NCBI GenBank assembly: GCA_030035585.1
Contig: CM057475.1
Span: 3,047,501 to 3,111,500, forward strand
From: Dugong dugon
Lineage: Eukaryota; Chordata; Mammalia; Sirenia; Dugongidae
Direction of reading: 5' to 3'
Length of the DNA: 64,000 nucleotides
Shown here: positions 10,966 through 21,968 of the stretch, one piece after another
How positions within the stretch are numbered: the stretch's first letter is position 1
Layout: the number at the start of each line of letters is the position of its first letter
Position numbers and translations under genes: made by a program
The notes under the pieces: generated by a model
Databases searched by the model: none
Told to the model about the DNA's origin: nothing
The model's input: only the letters and a program-made list of their open reading frames with translations

Positions 10966-11366
10966 TGTTGTGGAATGAATTATGTTCCCCCCAAATATGT
11001 GTTGTAAATCCTAATTTCTATCCCTGTGGTTATAATTCCATTTGGGAATGGGTTGTCGTTACGTGAATGAGGCAGGATTAGTGGAGGGTGCACTTTGAGT
11101 CAATCTCTTTTGAGATATAAAGGAGATTAAACAAGGGAGCAGAGCAGAGAGTGGGAAAGACACACGCCAAGCCACATGAAGACTGCCCAGAAGTAGAAGC
11201 TCAAAGACACAAGGAAATTCCTCCAGAGCCAACAGAAAAAGAAAGCCTTTCCCTAGAGCCAGTATCCTTAAATCAGACTTCTCGGCTCCTAAATGGTAAC
11301 AAAATAAATTTGTTAAAGCCGCCTACTTGTGATATTTCTGTTAAGCGGCGCTAGATAACTAAGACA
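10966..11366 (+). mobile_element. MaLR-type 3' LTR
   Basis: 401-bp LTR starting TGTTGTGGAATGAATTATG and ending AACTAAGACA, collinear with the 5' LTR. The 5-bp flanks of the whole element are GAAAG (8917-8921) and GGTAG (11367-11371), matching at three of five positions, so the duplication is only weakly visible. Confidence 0.88.
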
Positions 11367-11620
11367 GGTAGTATGTATTTAGATATGCATAGAACATTTC
11401 TGCGTAGACAGAGAAGAACTTGGTAACGTATCCTCCTCTGGGGAGAAAAACAGGAGTGCTGAGAGACAGAAGGGAGAAGACTTTTATGGTATGTTTCTGC
11501 ATTTCGTTGGTACCTTTCAGATTTTGTACCTATTGCTAGTTATATTTATTCATATTTTTATATATTCTAAATATATATTTATTTATAATTACTAGGAAAA
11601 AATTTAAAATGTGTAACTGA
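11367..11620 (+). mobile_element. L1 3'-end, right part
   Basis: Continues the L1 broken at 8921: TATTTAGATATGCATAGAAC, then TCCTCTGGGGAGAAAAACAG, then the pyrimidine/AT-rich end and a poly-A-like AGGAAAAAATTTAAAA. Together the two parts give a typical L1 3' end of about 420 bp. Confidence 0.65.
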
Positions 11621-12544
11621 TGGGAAATGCCAAGAGAACTTTCCATTTGGGTGAGTTGCCTCTTTGGATTGTGATTTTCTCATTTTCCTCTGTCTGCATT
11701 GTAAGGGGAAATAATTTGCCTACCAAATATCTTTGGTAAGCCCTCCAACCCTCCTTTCTTAAATTGCTTCAGGCTGCTGAAACACCTTCAGGGTTTGCTT
11801 TCTTTATTTTTCAATTCCTCATTCTCCTGGGAGCCACTTTTAAAATTTTCTGGCTAAGAACTCACTTCCACCCCTCCCTTGCCCACCCTGAAAAGTGGCA
11901 AGAAATTAGACATAAATGCTGGAAAACTGATTTTTTTTGATAAGCACTTAAGGCATAATATTTATACAAACTTTAGTTTTTGCAAAAGTTCCTTGAGTGG
12001 GCTGGATGTTGAATGACAGGGAGAACGCAGCTTTGAGCAGTCAAGGTAAGGTAATCTAAAATTGGTTAAACATGGACAGAGGAATTGATAAGTGGATGGT
12101 GTAAGTTATGAATTGCTGCTCCAGACTCAGGTGTGAGGAGCGTCACATTTCTTTATTTTTCTAAATCAAGTTACACTTGGCTCCAAGCATCAACTCTCCA
12201 GGGTTAGCGAGAAACACAATATTGGGCATGCTTGGGGTTCCCTCCCTTTCAATTAGATCTCACGAGAATCCCAGGGCTCTGAAGCCCATGGAAATGGACC
12301 AGAGCTGTTCCTTGGCCCATGTGGTTAATATTATTGCCATGGCTACCTCCTCTTTGCTACATAATTCCACTGTCACCTGTAGGACCCTGGGGCATGAGGG
12401 CTGGGAAATACCTCTCATACTTCGGTGGCCAGAGGTAACGTTTGCTGCTTGGTTCAGAAGTAGCAGAATGTAACTTCTAGTCTCTGTGCAGCTAACAGCA
12501 TTGACTCCCCCACTCCCCAAAGTCTAGCTGCCCCCCAGAGCTCT
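11621..12544. other. Unassigned non-coding DNA
   Basis: No repeat family recognised. Overlapping frames on opposite strands at 12177-12520 have no domain. Confidence 0.45.
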
Positions 12545-12775
12545 GTAGGGGATGGGACAGTATTCCATTGTGATCCATATGGTTTTCATTGGCTGAATTT
12601 TAGAAGTAGATAGCCAGGCCTTTTTTCCTAGTCTGTTTTAATCTAAAAGTTCCACTGAAACCTGTCCAACATGGGTGACCCTGCTGGTATTTGCAATGCT
12701 AGTGGCATAACTTCTAGCATCACAGGAACACACGAATCACTACAGTATGACAAACTGACAGACGGGTGGTGGTTC
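12545..12775 (-). mobile_element. Non-autonomous RTE-derived element, antisense, partial
   Basis: Same right-hand module as at 6.5 kb: GGGACAGTATTCCATTGTGA, then GTAGATAGCCAGGCC, then GAAACCTGTCCAACATGGGT and a CTGACAGACGGGTGGTGG end. The RTE 3' tail part is missing. Confidence 0.75.
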
Positions 12776-13049
12776 CTTCTTTTATATAAAAACAGCTATT
12801 TCTCTTGATGTCCTAGCTTTCCAAAACAAAAGCTTTGGTCTTCAAGGCTGCCATCCCACCTCCTGGAATTTAGGACTCGCTTCAGGACTCTGGAAAACAG
12901 TGCCCGCTTCTCTGAGCAGGCGCACTGAAGCCTTCCCTGGTGAGTCTGTAATAACAGCAACCACAGCAAAAATGACAGTACTCTCTTCGTCTGGCCCACC
13001 TCCTTGCACTCTCTTCTCAAAACTTCTTTGTGACGGTGATGAAAGCAAA
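12776..13049. other. Unassigned non-coding DNA
   Basis: No family recognised. Frames of 80-120 codons overlap on both strands here and have no domain, so I do not call a gene. Confidence 0.4.
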
Positions 13050-13915
13050 AGATTAGCTGCCGAGGCTGCGTGTGTACAACCAAACATCTGATGGGATCTG
13101 GTTCCTTGGTTTGGACGTCTAGGGTCACGGTTTCATGGGACATCTCAGTTAATTGGCCTAATAACATGTTTAGTGCTTCCGTTTTACCTCCTAGTTCGTT
13201 GCATAGTGCCTGGGGGTCTCAAAAACTTGCAAGCGGCTATCCAAGGCACTGTTATTGGTCTCAATTTGCCTAGAGCAACAGAGGAAGAAGGGGAATCAGG
13301 AATAGGAGGAAGAAATGGAATGTGTGGCTAATTGCCTCCATGAACAACTGCCTCCCTTGCCCTGAGACCAGAAGAAGTGGATGGTGTCAGGCTACCATTA
13401 CTGAACATTTTGATCACAGATTCTATAGAACAATCTGTGATCAAAATGGGGAAGGAAAATGCAGAACAGAATTTCACATTCTCATGGAATCCTGTTTTTC
13501 TGGAGCCATGGAGCCTGGATGAACCCCTGAAACTACTACCCTAAGATAATCTTTAAACCTTAAACCAAAAACATCCCCTGAAGCAAACAATAAATAAAAG
13601 CAAACAATAGTTTAGCTTAACTAGTAAAGAAGGTCTGCCTTGAGCATTATGCTTTTTAAAGATCTGTCTATATGGAATGAAATTGACAATAGCAACTTGA
13701 AAGATTAGATAGGAACCTTAGGAGGCAGTGAGTGTATGTTAATGGAGGAGGAACACCTCAGAAAAGGAGGGTGAGAATGGTTGCACAACTTGAAGAGTGT
13801 AATCAGTATCACTAAATTGTAGATGTAGAAATTGTTGAATTGGTGTCTGTTTTTGCTGTGTTCTCAACAACAATAACAACAATAAATGAAACAAATTATT
13901 AAAAAAGAAAAAAAA
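13050..13915 (+). mobile_element. LINE 3'-end-like repeat with A-rich tail
   Basis: Non-coding block that ends in CAACAACAATAACAACAATAA and then an A-rich run (13894-13915), the layout of a LINE 3' UTR. It contains AATAAATAAA-like signals and a perfect hairpin (13406-13448). I believe it is a lineage-specific L1 3' UTR but cannot prove the family. Confidence 0.4.
13406..13448. repeat. Perfect 17-bp inverted repeat (hairpin)
   Basis: Arms at 13406-13422 and 13432-13448 are exact complements (arm core TTTTGATCACAGATT), with a 9-base loop CTATAGAAC. Confidence 0.95.
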
Positions 13916-14189
13916 CCCAACAACTTCGTTGTGCTATGCAAAGGTGTAGTTGTAGGTTACTTCCCTGTCTTCTCCTCCAGAGAGGGAAGGAAGCCCAGGC
14001 TGTCTCTACTCTGAATACCTTGGTCCCTTGCCAACTCTAGGTCTCCAAGCTCAGTCACGGCACCTCACAATGATACATCCTGCCACGGTTCTGACACCTT
14101 TGAAGTGAGCCTGGAAAAGAGCAGGTTTTATGGCTCACTCTTACTATTTAGCATTCTGAAAAGAAATATTGTTGCTTTGTGTAATTGCA
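13916..14189. other. Unassigned non-coding DNA
   Basis: Nothing recognised. Confidence 0.4.
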
Positions 14190-14800
14190 GTATGCTTTCA
14201 AATTGTATTTTATTATATTTTTTTAGGGGACAAAATTAATATTTGTTCAAAGTAACAATTGACACAATACAGAAGTATAATAATGCTCCCATCCCAAACC
14301 CAGAAGTTGTTAATACTCTGTTGTTAATACTCTGGTATGTATCACTCCACATTTTCCTTAGTGAACATCAAACTTATATGAAAAAATGTACCGAATATTT
14401 TCTTTTCTTAAGAGACAAAAACAAAAGTAAGGACTTATTTCATTTACCTGCAGTTTGCCTCTGTCATCGAACAATAAATCCTGGACACCTCTGTAGGTCA
14501 ATTCAAATAAACCAAACCAAATTCATGGCTGTTCAATCGATTCTGACTCATTGTGACTCCACGTGTTACAGAGTAGAACGCTCCCTAGGGTTTTCTTGGC
14601 TGTAATCTTTACAGAAGCAGATCACCAGGGTTTTCTTCATGGCACTGCTGGGTGACTTTGAACTGCCAAACTTTACGTTGGTAGTCCAGGGCAAACCATT
14701 TGCACCACCCGGGGACCTAGGCCAATTCAAATAGATCTTGCTTATTCTTTATCATTTCATGATATTCCATGGTTTGGGTAGCCTATAATGCAGTCTTTCT
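14190..14800 (-). mobile_element. L1 3'-end fragment, antisense, split by a SINE
   Basis: AT-rich text in the order of old antisense L1 3' ends: GTATAATAATGCTCCCATCC, a GTATCACTCCACATTTTCC phrase, and past the SINE CATGATATTCCATGGTTTGG. Diverged; subfamily not assignable. Confidence 0.45.
14510..14718 (-). mobile_element. AfroSINE, with target-site duplication
   Basis: Reverse copy from ACCAAACCAAATTCATGG to CACCACCCGGGGACCT. The flanks are a 15-bp repeat with one mismatch: AGGTCAATTCAAATA at 14495-14509 and AGGCCAATTCAAATA at 14719-14733. It is inserted in an antisense L1 fragment. Confidence 0.92.
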
Positions 14801-14905
14801 GGGTCTCTTCCTTCTTACTCTTCTTCTCCTTCTTTCTCTTATCCATCTTCCTCTTCCTTTTCTTTCTCCCTCCCCCTCTTCCTCCCTTCCTTCTTCTGGT
14901 TTACA
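14795..14905. repeat. Polypyrimidine tract
   Basis: About 110 bases of nearly pure C/T in CTTCTTCC-like units. It opens a meaningless Phe/Leu-rich frame. Confidence 0.85.
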
Positions 14906-15510
14906 CAAATAATCTTGCAGTAAAGCCCCTGTATCCTCCAAGCACCAACACTATTCAAATAGTGACTTTGTGCAATGAGAAAAAGGCACTTTTTCTCTTT
15001 TTATTGTCAGAAAACTGTTATAAAATACAGCAAATTCATGATTAGGAAAATGGTGCATCCTAGAAGTCACAGTTTACAACTTTGTACAGCAGACCTCATT
15101 ACACCTACATATTCATGTTGTTATTCATGTAAGATAACATATCTGGTCAATGACTATACATATGTTAAATTTTAATAGCTTCTGTCAAATTATGTTCCAA
15201 AAGAGTTCTAATACTACAGTGTTTATAAATCACTGCCCACACCTCCAATAGCGTGAATTTCTATTTAGAAGATAAAGTCTTCAAAAACAGTTTTATTAAG
15301 AAATGATATAAGCCCATTGTTAAATGTCCCGAGTCCCAGATGACCACTGTTAACAGTCAGATCAGCATTTATTTAGTTATCTCTTTATGCCTGTTGACAC
15401 ATACGTCAATATTTTTACGTAAGTGGGATCACACTCTACCAGCTGTTCTTTGACCCTCTTTTTAAGGTCAACATTGTGTTGTGAGTCTCTTCTGGGCCAA
15501 CAGATAAAAA
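14906..15510. other. AT-rich DNA, probably old LINE sequence
   Basis: Contains weak antisense-LINE phrases such as TACGTAAGTGGGATCACACT followed by 'ccagctgttctttgaccctctttttaagg'-type text. Too diverged for a firm call. Confidence 0.35.
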
Positions 15511-15511
15511 T

Positions 15512-15620
15512 GTGCACCATCATTTTCTGGAGTACATGTATTCTTATCCATTCCCCCTTCCTGGGAGCGTATGTATTATCAACCATCCTCACTTCCTGGG
15601 TTTATGCGTATGTATGTCTA
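15512..15620. repeat. Degenerate ~35-bp tandem repeat, left block
   Basis: About three units, each with a CTTCCTGGG or TTTCTGGAG core followed by a TACATGTATT or CGTATGTATT end. The same units recur at 16715-16860, on the other side of the LTR-like element. Confidence 0.6.
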
Positions 15621-15849
15621 TCTGCATTGTACAGGCCGACAGGCTGTGCCTCCAACTTCCCAGCAGTCATCAGATAGCTAGGAGTGAAGCGCACACACCC
15701 ACTGCTAGCACACGCTCTATGGTTACTGTGTTCATCTGTGACTGACCTGGACATTTACACAGTGTTGGCAAAGTGAAAGCCATCATTGTCATTTATAGAG
15801 AGCAAATGGTAAACAATAACAACAGAGAACTGCTTACCCTTCCCAAATC

Positions 15850-16695
15850 ACCCATGTTTATTCTTATGTCCCTGGGCTGGCGCGCCATGGTTCAGGTCAG
15901 ATGCTGTGTTCACGTCACCGCTGCCTTCGGCTACCCTACCACCATGCTACTTGAGAGGCCTGCATGACTCCTGAGGCTTCTGTTCTGCCTCTGGGCCTCC
16001 CTGGCCTCTGCTGCCAGCTCCTGCCACACTACCTGGGCCTGCAAAGCTCTCTTACCACCACACTAACCAGGCCCCTGCAGCTTGGTGGGGAGGTTGCAAC
16101 CCCGGCATGGGCAGGGCACACTCAGGTCTCTCTTGCCCTGCACAAGCAAGTATTATAGCTCTTTTAGCTCTTCTGGAAAGCCTCCTGCCCAGAGGCGTCT
16201 GCCTCCAACCTGCTATAGGAAGACCCCTGCAAGGAATCCTTCGAGGCAACCCCTGCACGGGGCACACTCAGGCCTCTGCCCTGCATGGGTGAGTGTTGCA
16301 ATTCTTTTAGCTCCACTGGCAAACCCAGCTCTTGCTCTGTGGGCCAGCATGCCCACTGCTGCTGACTCTCATTGTCTTGTGCCATCTTTAGCGTTTGCTC
16401 CTTTTTCTGGGTCTAGGAGGTTCTTAGCACAGGGACCCCAGGTCCTTGGTCCAAAGAAGGTGCTCTAATCCAGATTCTTCTTCTTGATGGCAGTGAGGTC
16501 CCTCCATCCTCTGTAAGATTGGCCCTTATGTAAGTCTACTCTTTTTCAGTTTCAAGGCATGGGCCTCACACCAGTACCACGAACTGAACAATCCCCTCGG
16601 TGGACTAGAAGTCACTCAATTTGCATAGTCCCAGCCAATCATTTTGTGGGAGTTACAAGACCATGATTGGAAAGGCCATATAAAAGCAGTTCATT
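15850..16695 (-). mobile_element. LTR-like element, antisense
   Basis: Read on the minus strand it begins with CCACTGTGGTGCAATG, has a promoter-like TTTTATATGG, the GGCTGGGACTATGCAAATT phrase, then ACCTCACTGCCATCAAGAAG and CCTGGGGTCCCTGTGCTAAG. These blocks occur in the same order in the element at 32459-33353, so the two are copies of one family. GC-rich for its surroundings; the several overlapping frames at 15960-16470 are by-products. Confidence 0.6.
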
Positions 16696-16714
16696 GCACC
16701 ACAGTGGCATACAT

Positions 16715-16860
16715 ATAATGATTCTCACTTTCTGGGGTATATGTATTAATTCCCACCCTCAATTTCTGGGATACATGTATTAATTCTCATTCTTACTTTG
16801 TGGGGTACATGTATTATAATGTACCCTTGTTTTGGGAAATGCACATACTACATTACCTGT
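16715..16860. repeat. Degenerate ~35-bp tandem repeat, right block
   Basis: Four units ending in TATGTATTA, CATGTATTA, CATGTATTA and CACATACTA, with cores TTTCTGGGGTA, TTTCTGGGATA, TTGTGGGGTA and TTTTGGGAAA. Only about 60-80% alike between units. Confidence 0.65.
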
Positions 16861-16869
16861 CTTCACTTC

Positions 16870-17429
16870 CAACTTTAGGAGGTACAGTGGTTGGGTTCTT
16901 TTTTTTTATAGTTTGAAAATAATTTTGAAAACATCTAAAAGGATTTAGTTTTCTTTAAGTATGTGAACTTACTGTTAAAGCAAGTGTTTGAGTTTTTGAA
17001 TTGTTATTTTTTTCTGGCATTTATGCTTCTTTGATTTTCCATTTTTGCAGTATGGCCTATGTTTTTCTTTCTTAATTTGGAAGTTATATTGTATTTTTAG
17101 TTCTACATTTGTAATGGTAAGAAATAAGCTTGAATCTACCATTAAAATTTTAAATAAAATTCTTAAACTTTTTTCAGTACATCAATTTTAGAAATAAGTT
17201 CCCGTATATTAAGTCACCCAAAAACGAGGAAATTAAACAAATAATTTTTCTTCAGTGCTTGCCACTCTCTAATTTTTTATTCCATATTCTGGACATTTTG
17301 CTCCATTTTACTATTGTAAATTGTTAGTATTTTACATTGGGTAGTATTCCTTGAAGAAAGACAAGCTCCTTATTCTGTTTTGGAACTATAATTACCTGTG
17401 TTATTTACATTTAATTATATTTATTTCTT
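16870..17429. other. T-rich DNA, unassigned
   Basis: Strongly T-rich on the plus strand, as antisense LINE 3' UTRs are, but no diagnostic phrase is readable. Confidence 0.35.
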
Positions 17430-18010
17430 TTCTTTCTTATTAAGGTATACTTGAATACAGTTGACTGCACTTATTTGAAGTGGACACTTTGAAAAGTTTT
17501 GACAGATGTGTACACCTGTGAAACCATTGCCATGACAAAGATAATGAGCATGTATGTCACCCCCATAAATTTCCTCATGCCCCTTTGCAATTCCTCATTC
17601 TTGTCCCTCCCTGGCTTCCATTGGCCCCACTACCAAGCAACTACAGCTCTCTATTCTGTCACTATAGATTAGTTTGCATTTTCCAGATATTATATAAATG
17701 GAGTTATTCAGTATGCAGTCTTTTTTGTCTGGCTTCTTTCACAGTACAATTATTTTGAGCTTTATCTGTGTTTTTGTGTGTACCCATAGTTAACATCCAT
17801 TTATTGCTAAGTGATTGTACTGTATGGTTATACAACAATTTGTTTATTCATTGCTCAATATTAGGCTATTACAAATAAAGCTGCTATGAACATTTTTGGA
17901 CAAGTCTTTATATAGATACATACCTCTCTTTTTCCTGGATAGATACCTAAGAGTGGAATGGCTGTATTATATTATAGATGTATATTAACCTCTTTAAAAA
18001 TAGTATTGTC
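17430..18010 (-). mobile_element. L1 3'-end, antisense (older copy)
   Basis: Recognisable antisense L1 3' text: GACAGATGTGTACACCTGTG, CACTATAGATTAGTTTGCAT, TTTTCCAGATATTATATAAATG, CTGCTATGAACATTTTTGG. Separate from the next copy, which restarts its own 3' end at about 18015. Confidence 0.75.
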
Positions 18011-18014
18011 AGGC

Positions 18015-21000
18015 TTTTTTTACATTTAATTTCTTTTATTGTAGTAAAATATATAACATAAAATTTGGCATTTTAACCATTTTTAAGTGTATAATTCAGT
18101 GGCATTAATTATATTCACAATGTTGTGCAATCATCACCACTGTTTCTAAAGTTTTTTCATTACTCCAAACAGAAACTCTGTACCCTTTAAGCCCATCTCC
18201 CTTCCCTCCAGCCCCTGGTAACCTATAATTTGCTTTCTGTCTCTAAGCACTTATCTATTCTAGTTATTTCGTGTAAGTGGATTCATACAATATTTGTTCT
18301 TTTGTATCTGATGTATTTCACTTAGCATAATGTTTTCAGGTTTCATTCCTGTTGGACCATGTATCAGAACTTTATTGCATGTATATTCGTATTTTGTTTA
18401 TCCATTCATCTGTTGATGGACACCTGGGTGTTGCCATCTTTTGCCATTGCGAATAATGCAGCTGTGAATATTTGTGTACAAGTATCTGTTTGAGTCACTG
18501 TTTTTAATTTTTGGGCTATACATCCAGGAGTGGAATTGCTGGGCCATGTGGTTATGCTTAACTTTTGAGGAGCTGCTGAATTATTTTCCTTAGTGGCTGT
18601 CTCATTTTACATTTCCACCAGCAATATGCAAAGGCTCCAATTTCTCCACGTTCTTGCCAACACTTTTTTCTTTTTTTTTTTTAAATTACAGTCATCTTAG
18701 TAGGTGTGAAGTGGTGTCTCATTGTGGTTTTGATTCCCATTTCCCTAACGGTTAATGATGTTGAGCATCTTTTTATGTGACTATTGGCCATTTGTATATC
18801 TTCTTTGGAGAAATGTCTATTCAGGTCCTTTGTCCATTTTTAAATTGGCTTGTCTTTTTGTCATTGAGTTATAGAGGCTCATTATATAGTCTGGATATTA
18901 AGCCCTTATCAGGTATATGGTTCCCAAATATTTTCTCTAATTTTGTGGTGGTCATTTCACTCTCTTGGTTGTGTGCTTTGATGGCACAAAATTTTTAAAT
19001 TTTAATAAAGCCCAATTTATCTATTTTTTTTTTCTTTTGGAGGCAGTGCTTATGGAGTCATATTTAAGAAACCATTGCTAGATGCAAGGTCATGATCCAT
19101 TTTGAATTAATTTTTGTATGTGATGTAAGGAAAATGTCAAACTTAATTCTTTTGCATCTGAATATCCATTTTTTTCCAGCTCCATTTATTGAAAAGACTC
19201 TTCCCTAATTGAGTGGTCTTAGCACTCTTTGAAAATCAGTTGACATATGTATGGAGGTTTATATCTGGCTTCTCAATTCTATTCTATTAGTCTATGTCAA
19301 TCCTTATACCAGTACCATATATTTTGATTACTGTAGTTTTGTAATAAGATTTGAAACCAGGAGGTATGAATCCTCCAGCTTTGTTTTTCTTTTTCAAGAT
19401 AGTTTCTGGCTATTTTGAGTCACTTGAAATTCCATGTGAAGTTTAGGTCGGGTTTGAGCCACTTCTGCAAAAAAACACCACTGGGATTTTGATAGGCATT
19501 GCATTGAGTCTGTATATCACTTTGGGTAGCTTTGACATCTTAACAATATTAAGTCTTCTAATCTATGAAGGAAGCCCTTGGTGGCACAGTGGTTAAGAGC
19601 TTGGCTGCTAACCAAAAGTTCTGCAGTTTGAATCCACCAGCTGCTTCTTGGAAACCCTATGGAGAAGTTCTACTCTGTCCTGTAGGGTCACTAAGAATCA
19701 GAAACTACTTGATGGCAATGGGTTTGTTTTGTTTTTTTCATTTAATCTATGAACATGGGATGGCTTTCCATTTATTTAATTTTTCTTTCTTTCAGTAATG
19801 TTTTGTAGTTTTCAGCATACAAGTCTTGACCCTCCTTGGTTTAATTTATTTCTAAGTATTTTATTCTTTTTGGTGCTATTGTAAATGGAATTCTTTTCTT
19901 AATTTCCTTTTCAGATTGTTCATTGCTAATATATAGCAATATAACTGATTTTCTCATGTTTATTTTGTATCCTGTAATTTTGCTGACTTCATTTATTAGC
20001 TCTCACAGGTTTTGGTAGATTCTTCAGGGTTTTCTACTTATAAATTTGTATCATCTGTGAATAAAGATAGTTTTACTTCTTGCTTTCCAATCTGGATGAT
20101 TTTAATTTCTTTTTTTGCCTAATTTTTCTGATTAGAACTTCAAGTACTATGGTGAACAGAAGTGATGAAAGTAGACATCATTATCTTGTTCCTGATATTA
20201 AGGGAAAAGCTTAGTCTTGTACCATTGGGTATGTATTAGCTGTGGGTTTTTCATAAATGCCCTTTATCATGTGAGGAAGTTTCCTTTCTTTCTTAGTTTC
20301 TTGAGTATATTTATCATGAAAAGGTGTTGACTTTTTTCGAATATTTTCTGTGCATCAGTTGAGATGATCATGTGTTTTTTTTCCCCTTTATTCTATTAAT
20401 GTGGAGCATTATATTGATTGATTTTCATTATATTGAACCACATTTGCATTCCTGAGATAAATTCCACATGGTCATGAAGGATAGTTTTCTTAATATGCTG
20501 CTGAATTTCGGTTGCTAGTACTTTGTGGAAGATTTTTGCATCTATATTCATACGTGATATTAGCCTGCATTTTTTTTTTCTCTTAGTGAGTTTGGTTTCA
20601 GTATCAGAGTAATATTGGCTTCACAGAATGAATTAGAAAGTGTTCTCTCCTTTTCAAATTTTTTTTTTTATTAAGGCTCCATGGACACATCCAGTCTCCT
20701 TTTCAATTTTTTTTTTTTGGATGAATTTGACAAGGCTGATGTTAATTCTTTAAATGTTTGGTACAACTCAGCAGTGAAGTCATCTACTCCCGGGCTTTTC
20801 TTTGTTGCGATTCAATCTCCTTACATGTTAAAGGTCTATTCAGATTTTCTATTCCTTCTGAGTCATTTTAGGTAGGTAGTTTGTGTGTTTCTAGGAATTT
20901 GTCCATTCCATCTAGATTTTCCCATTTGTTGGCGTGCAGTTTTTCCTAGTATTCTTTAATAAACCTTTTTATTTCTGTAAAGCTGGTAGTAATGTTCCCT

Positions 21001-21400
21001 CTTCCTTTCTGATTTTAGTTATTTGTGTCTTCTCTTTTCTTTGTCAGTCTACCTTCTACCTAAAGGTTTGTCAATTTTACTGATCTTTTCAAAGAACCAC
21101 CTTTTGGTTTTGTTGATTTTCTGTATTGTTTTCTATTCTCTGTTTCATTTATCTCTGCTCTAATCTTTATTATTTTCTTCCTCCTGCTAAATCTGAGTTT
21201 AGTTTACGCTTCTTTTTCTAGGTCCTTAAGGTTAACAGTTAGGTTTATTGATTTGAGATCTTTCATCTTTTTTAATGTAGGTGTTTACAGCTATAATTTC
21301 CCTGTGAGACCGCTGCCTTCCCTTCAACCTGTAAGTATTTGTATGTTTTGTTGTTGTTTTCATTCATCTCAGGGTATTTCTCATTTTGTAATGGATTTCT
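18015..21400 (-). mobile_element. L1, 5'-truncated, antisense, carrying ORF2 remnant
   Basis: About 3.2 kb of L1 without the SINE inside it. The 3' end is at 18015-18600 (CATTTTTAAGTGTATAATTC, CACAATGTTGTGCAATCATC). The rest is the complement of ORF2, from the C-terminal part up through the reverse transcriptase. At 20048-20063 the complement reads F-T-D-D, the L1 catalytic F-A-D-D box with one change, so the RT palm is represented. Stops and frameshifts throughout make it dead. Text stops matching near 21400, which I take as the 5' truncation. Confidence 0.85.
19570..19742 (+). mobile_element. AfroSINE, type B, inside L1, with target-site duplication
   Basis: Head GCCCTTGGTGGCACAGTGG, B-box-like CAGTTTGAATCCACC, tail GGGTCACTAAGAATCAG to GGCAATGGGTTTG and a T-rich end. 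An exact 11-bp repeat TAATCTATGAA flanks it (19559-19569 and 19743-19753) and restores the L1 text when one copy is removed. Confidence 0.95.
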
Positions 21401-21758
21401 ATTGCCTAAGACACAAGACAAGTTGGATATAACAGAGCTCTGGAGTCATACTTTCCCGCTCAAATTTCTATCTAGTTTTATGTGTTCAGGTGTCACAAAA
21501 TGCTGAAGAGAAGAGTCGGTTCATAGTTTTTAGTTAGGTAGTCTGTTTGTTTAGAATACCAATTTTTACTTTTTCAATGCATCTATGATTTTTTGTTGAA
21601 CAAATCATGGTTTTTTTATTTCATATTCTTTTTGTTGGAACACGTTAAGACTTTGCCTTGTGTGTAATTATATTTTCCTTCATTGCAGAAAAGATTCTAT
21701 TTGAACTCAACATGTTTTGTCTCTTCTAATTTTTAAAGTCTTTTCTTTACATATACTT
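21401..21758. other. AT-rich DNA, unassigned
   Basis: Beyond the point where L1 similarity stops. No family recognised. Confidence 0.35.
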
Positions 21759-21771
21759 ATTTTTATGTTAC

Positions 21772-21955
21772 CCATTGGTGTAAAGTCAGTTTGAACTCAT
21801 AGTGACCCTATAGGACAGAGTAGAATTGCCCCATATGGTTTCCAAGGCTGTACTCTTTACAGAAACAGACTGACACATCTTTCTCCCATGGAGTGGTTGG
21901 TGGATTCAAACTACTGCCCTTTCGGTTATCAGTTGAACGCTTAACCACTGCACCA
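21772..21955 (-). mobile_element. AfroSINE, type B-like, with target-site duplication
   Basis: Reverse copy with CCCTATAGGACAGAGTAG, CTTTACAGAAACAGACTGAC and AACGCTTAACCACTGCACC. A 13-bp repeat with one mismatch flanks it: ATTTTTATGTTAC (21759-21771) and ATTTTGATGTTAC (21956-21968). Confidence 0.92.
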
Positions 21956-21968
21956 ATTTTGATGTTAC

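Noticed and set aside
12796-13167. A 123-codon minus-strand frame
   Set aside because: Overlaps other frames in both directions and shows no family; its left part borders an RTE-derived copy and its right part a LINE-like repeat.
15964-16468. GC-rich cluster of frames that looked like an exon
   Set aside because: The region is the complement of an LTR-like element that also occurs at 32459-33353, so the GC-rich frames are a by-product of repeat sequence.
16715-16860. Short repeats with spacers, considered as a CRISPR array
   Set aside because: Units are degenerate tandem repeats with no unique spacers, in a eukaryotic genome.
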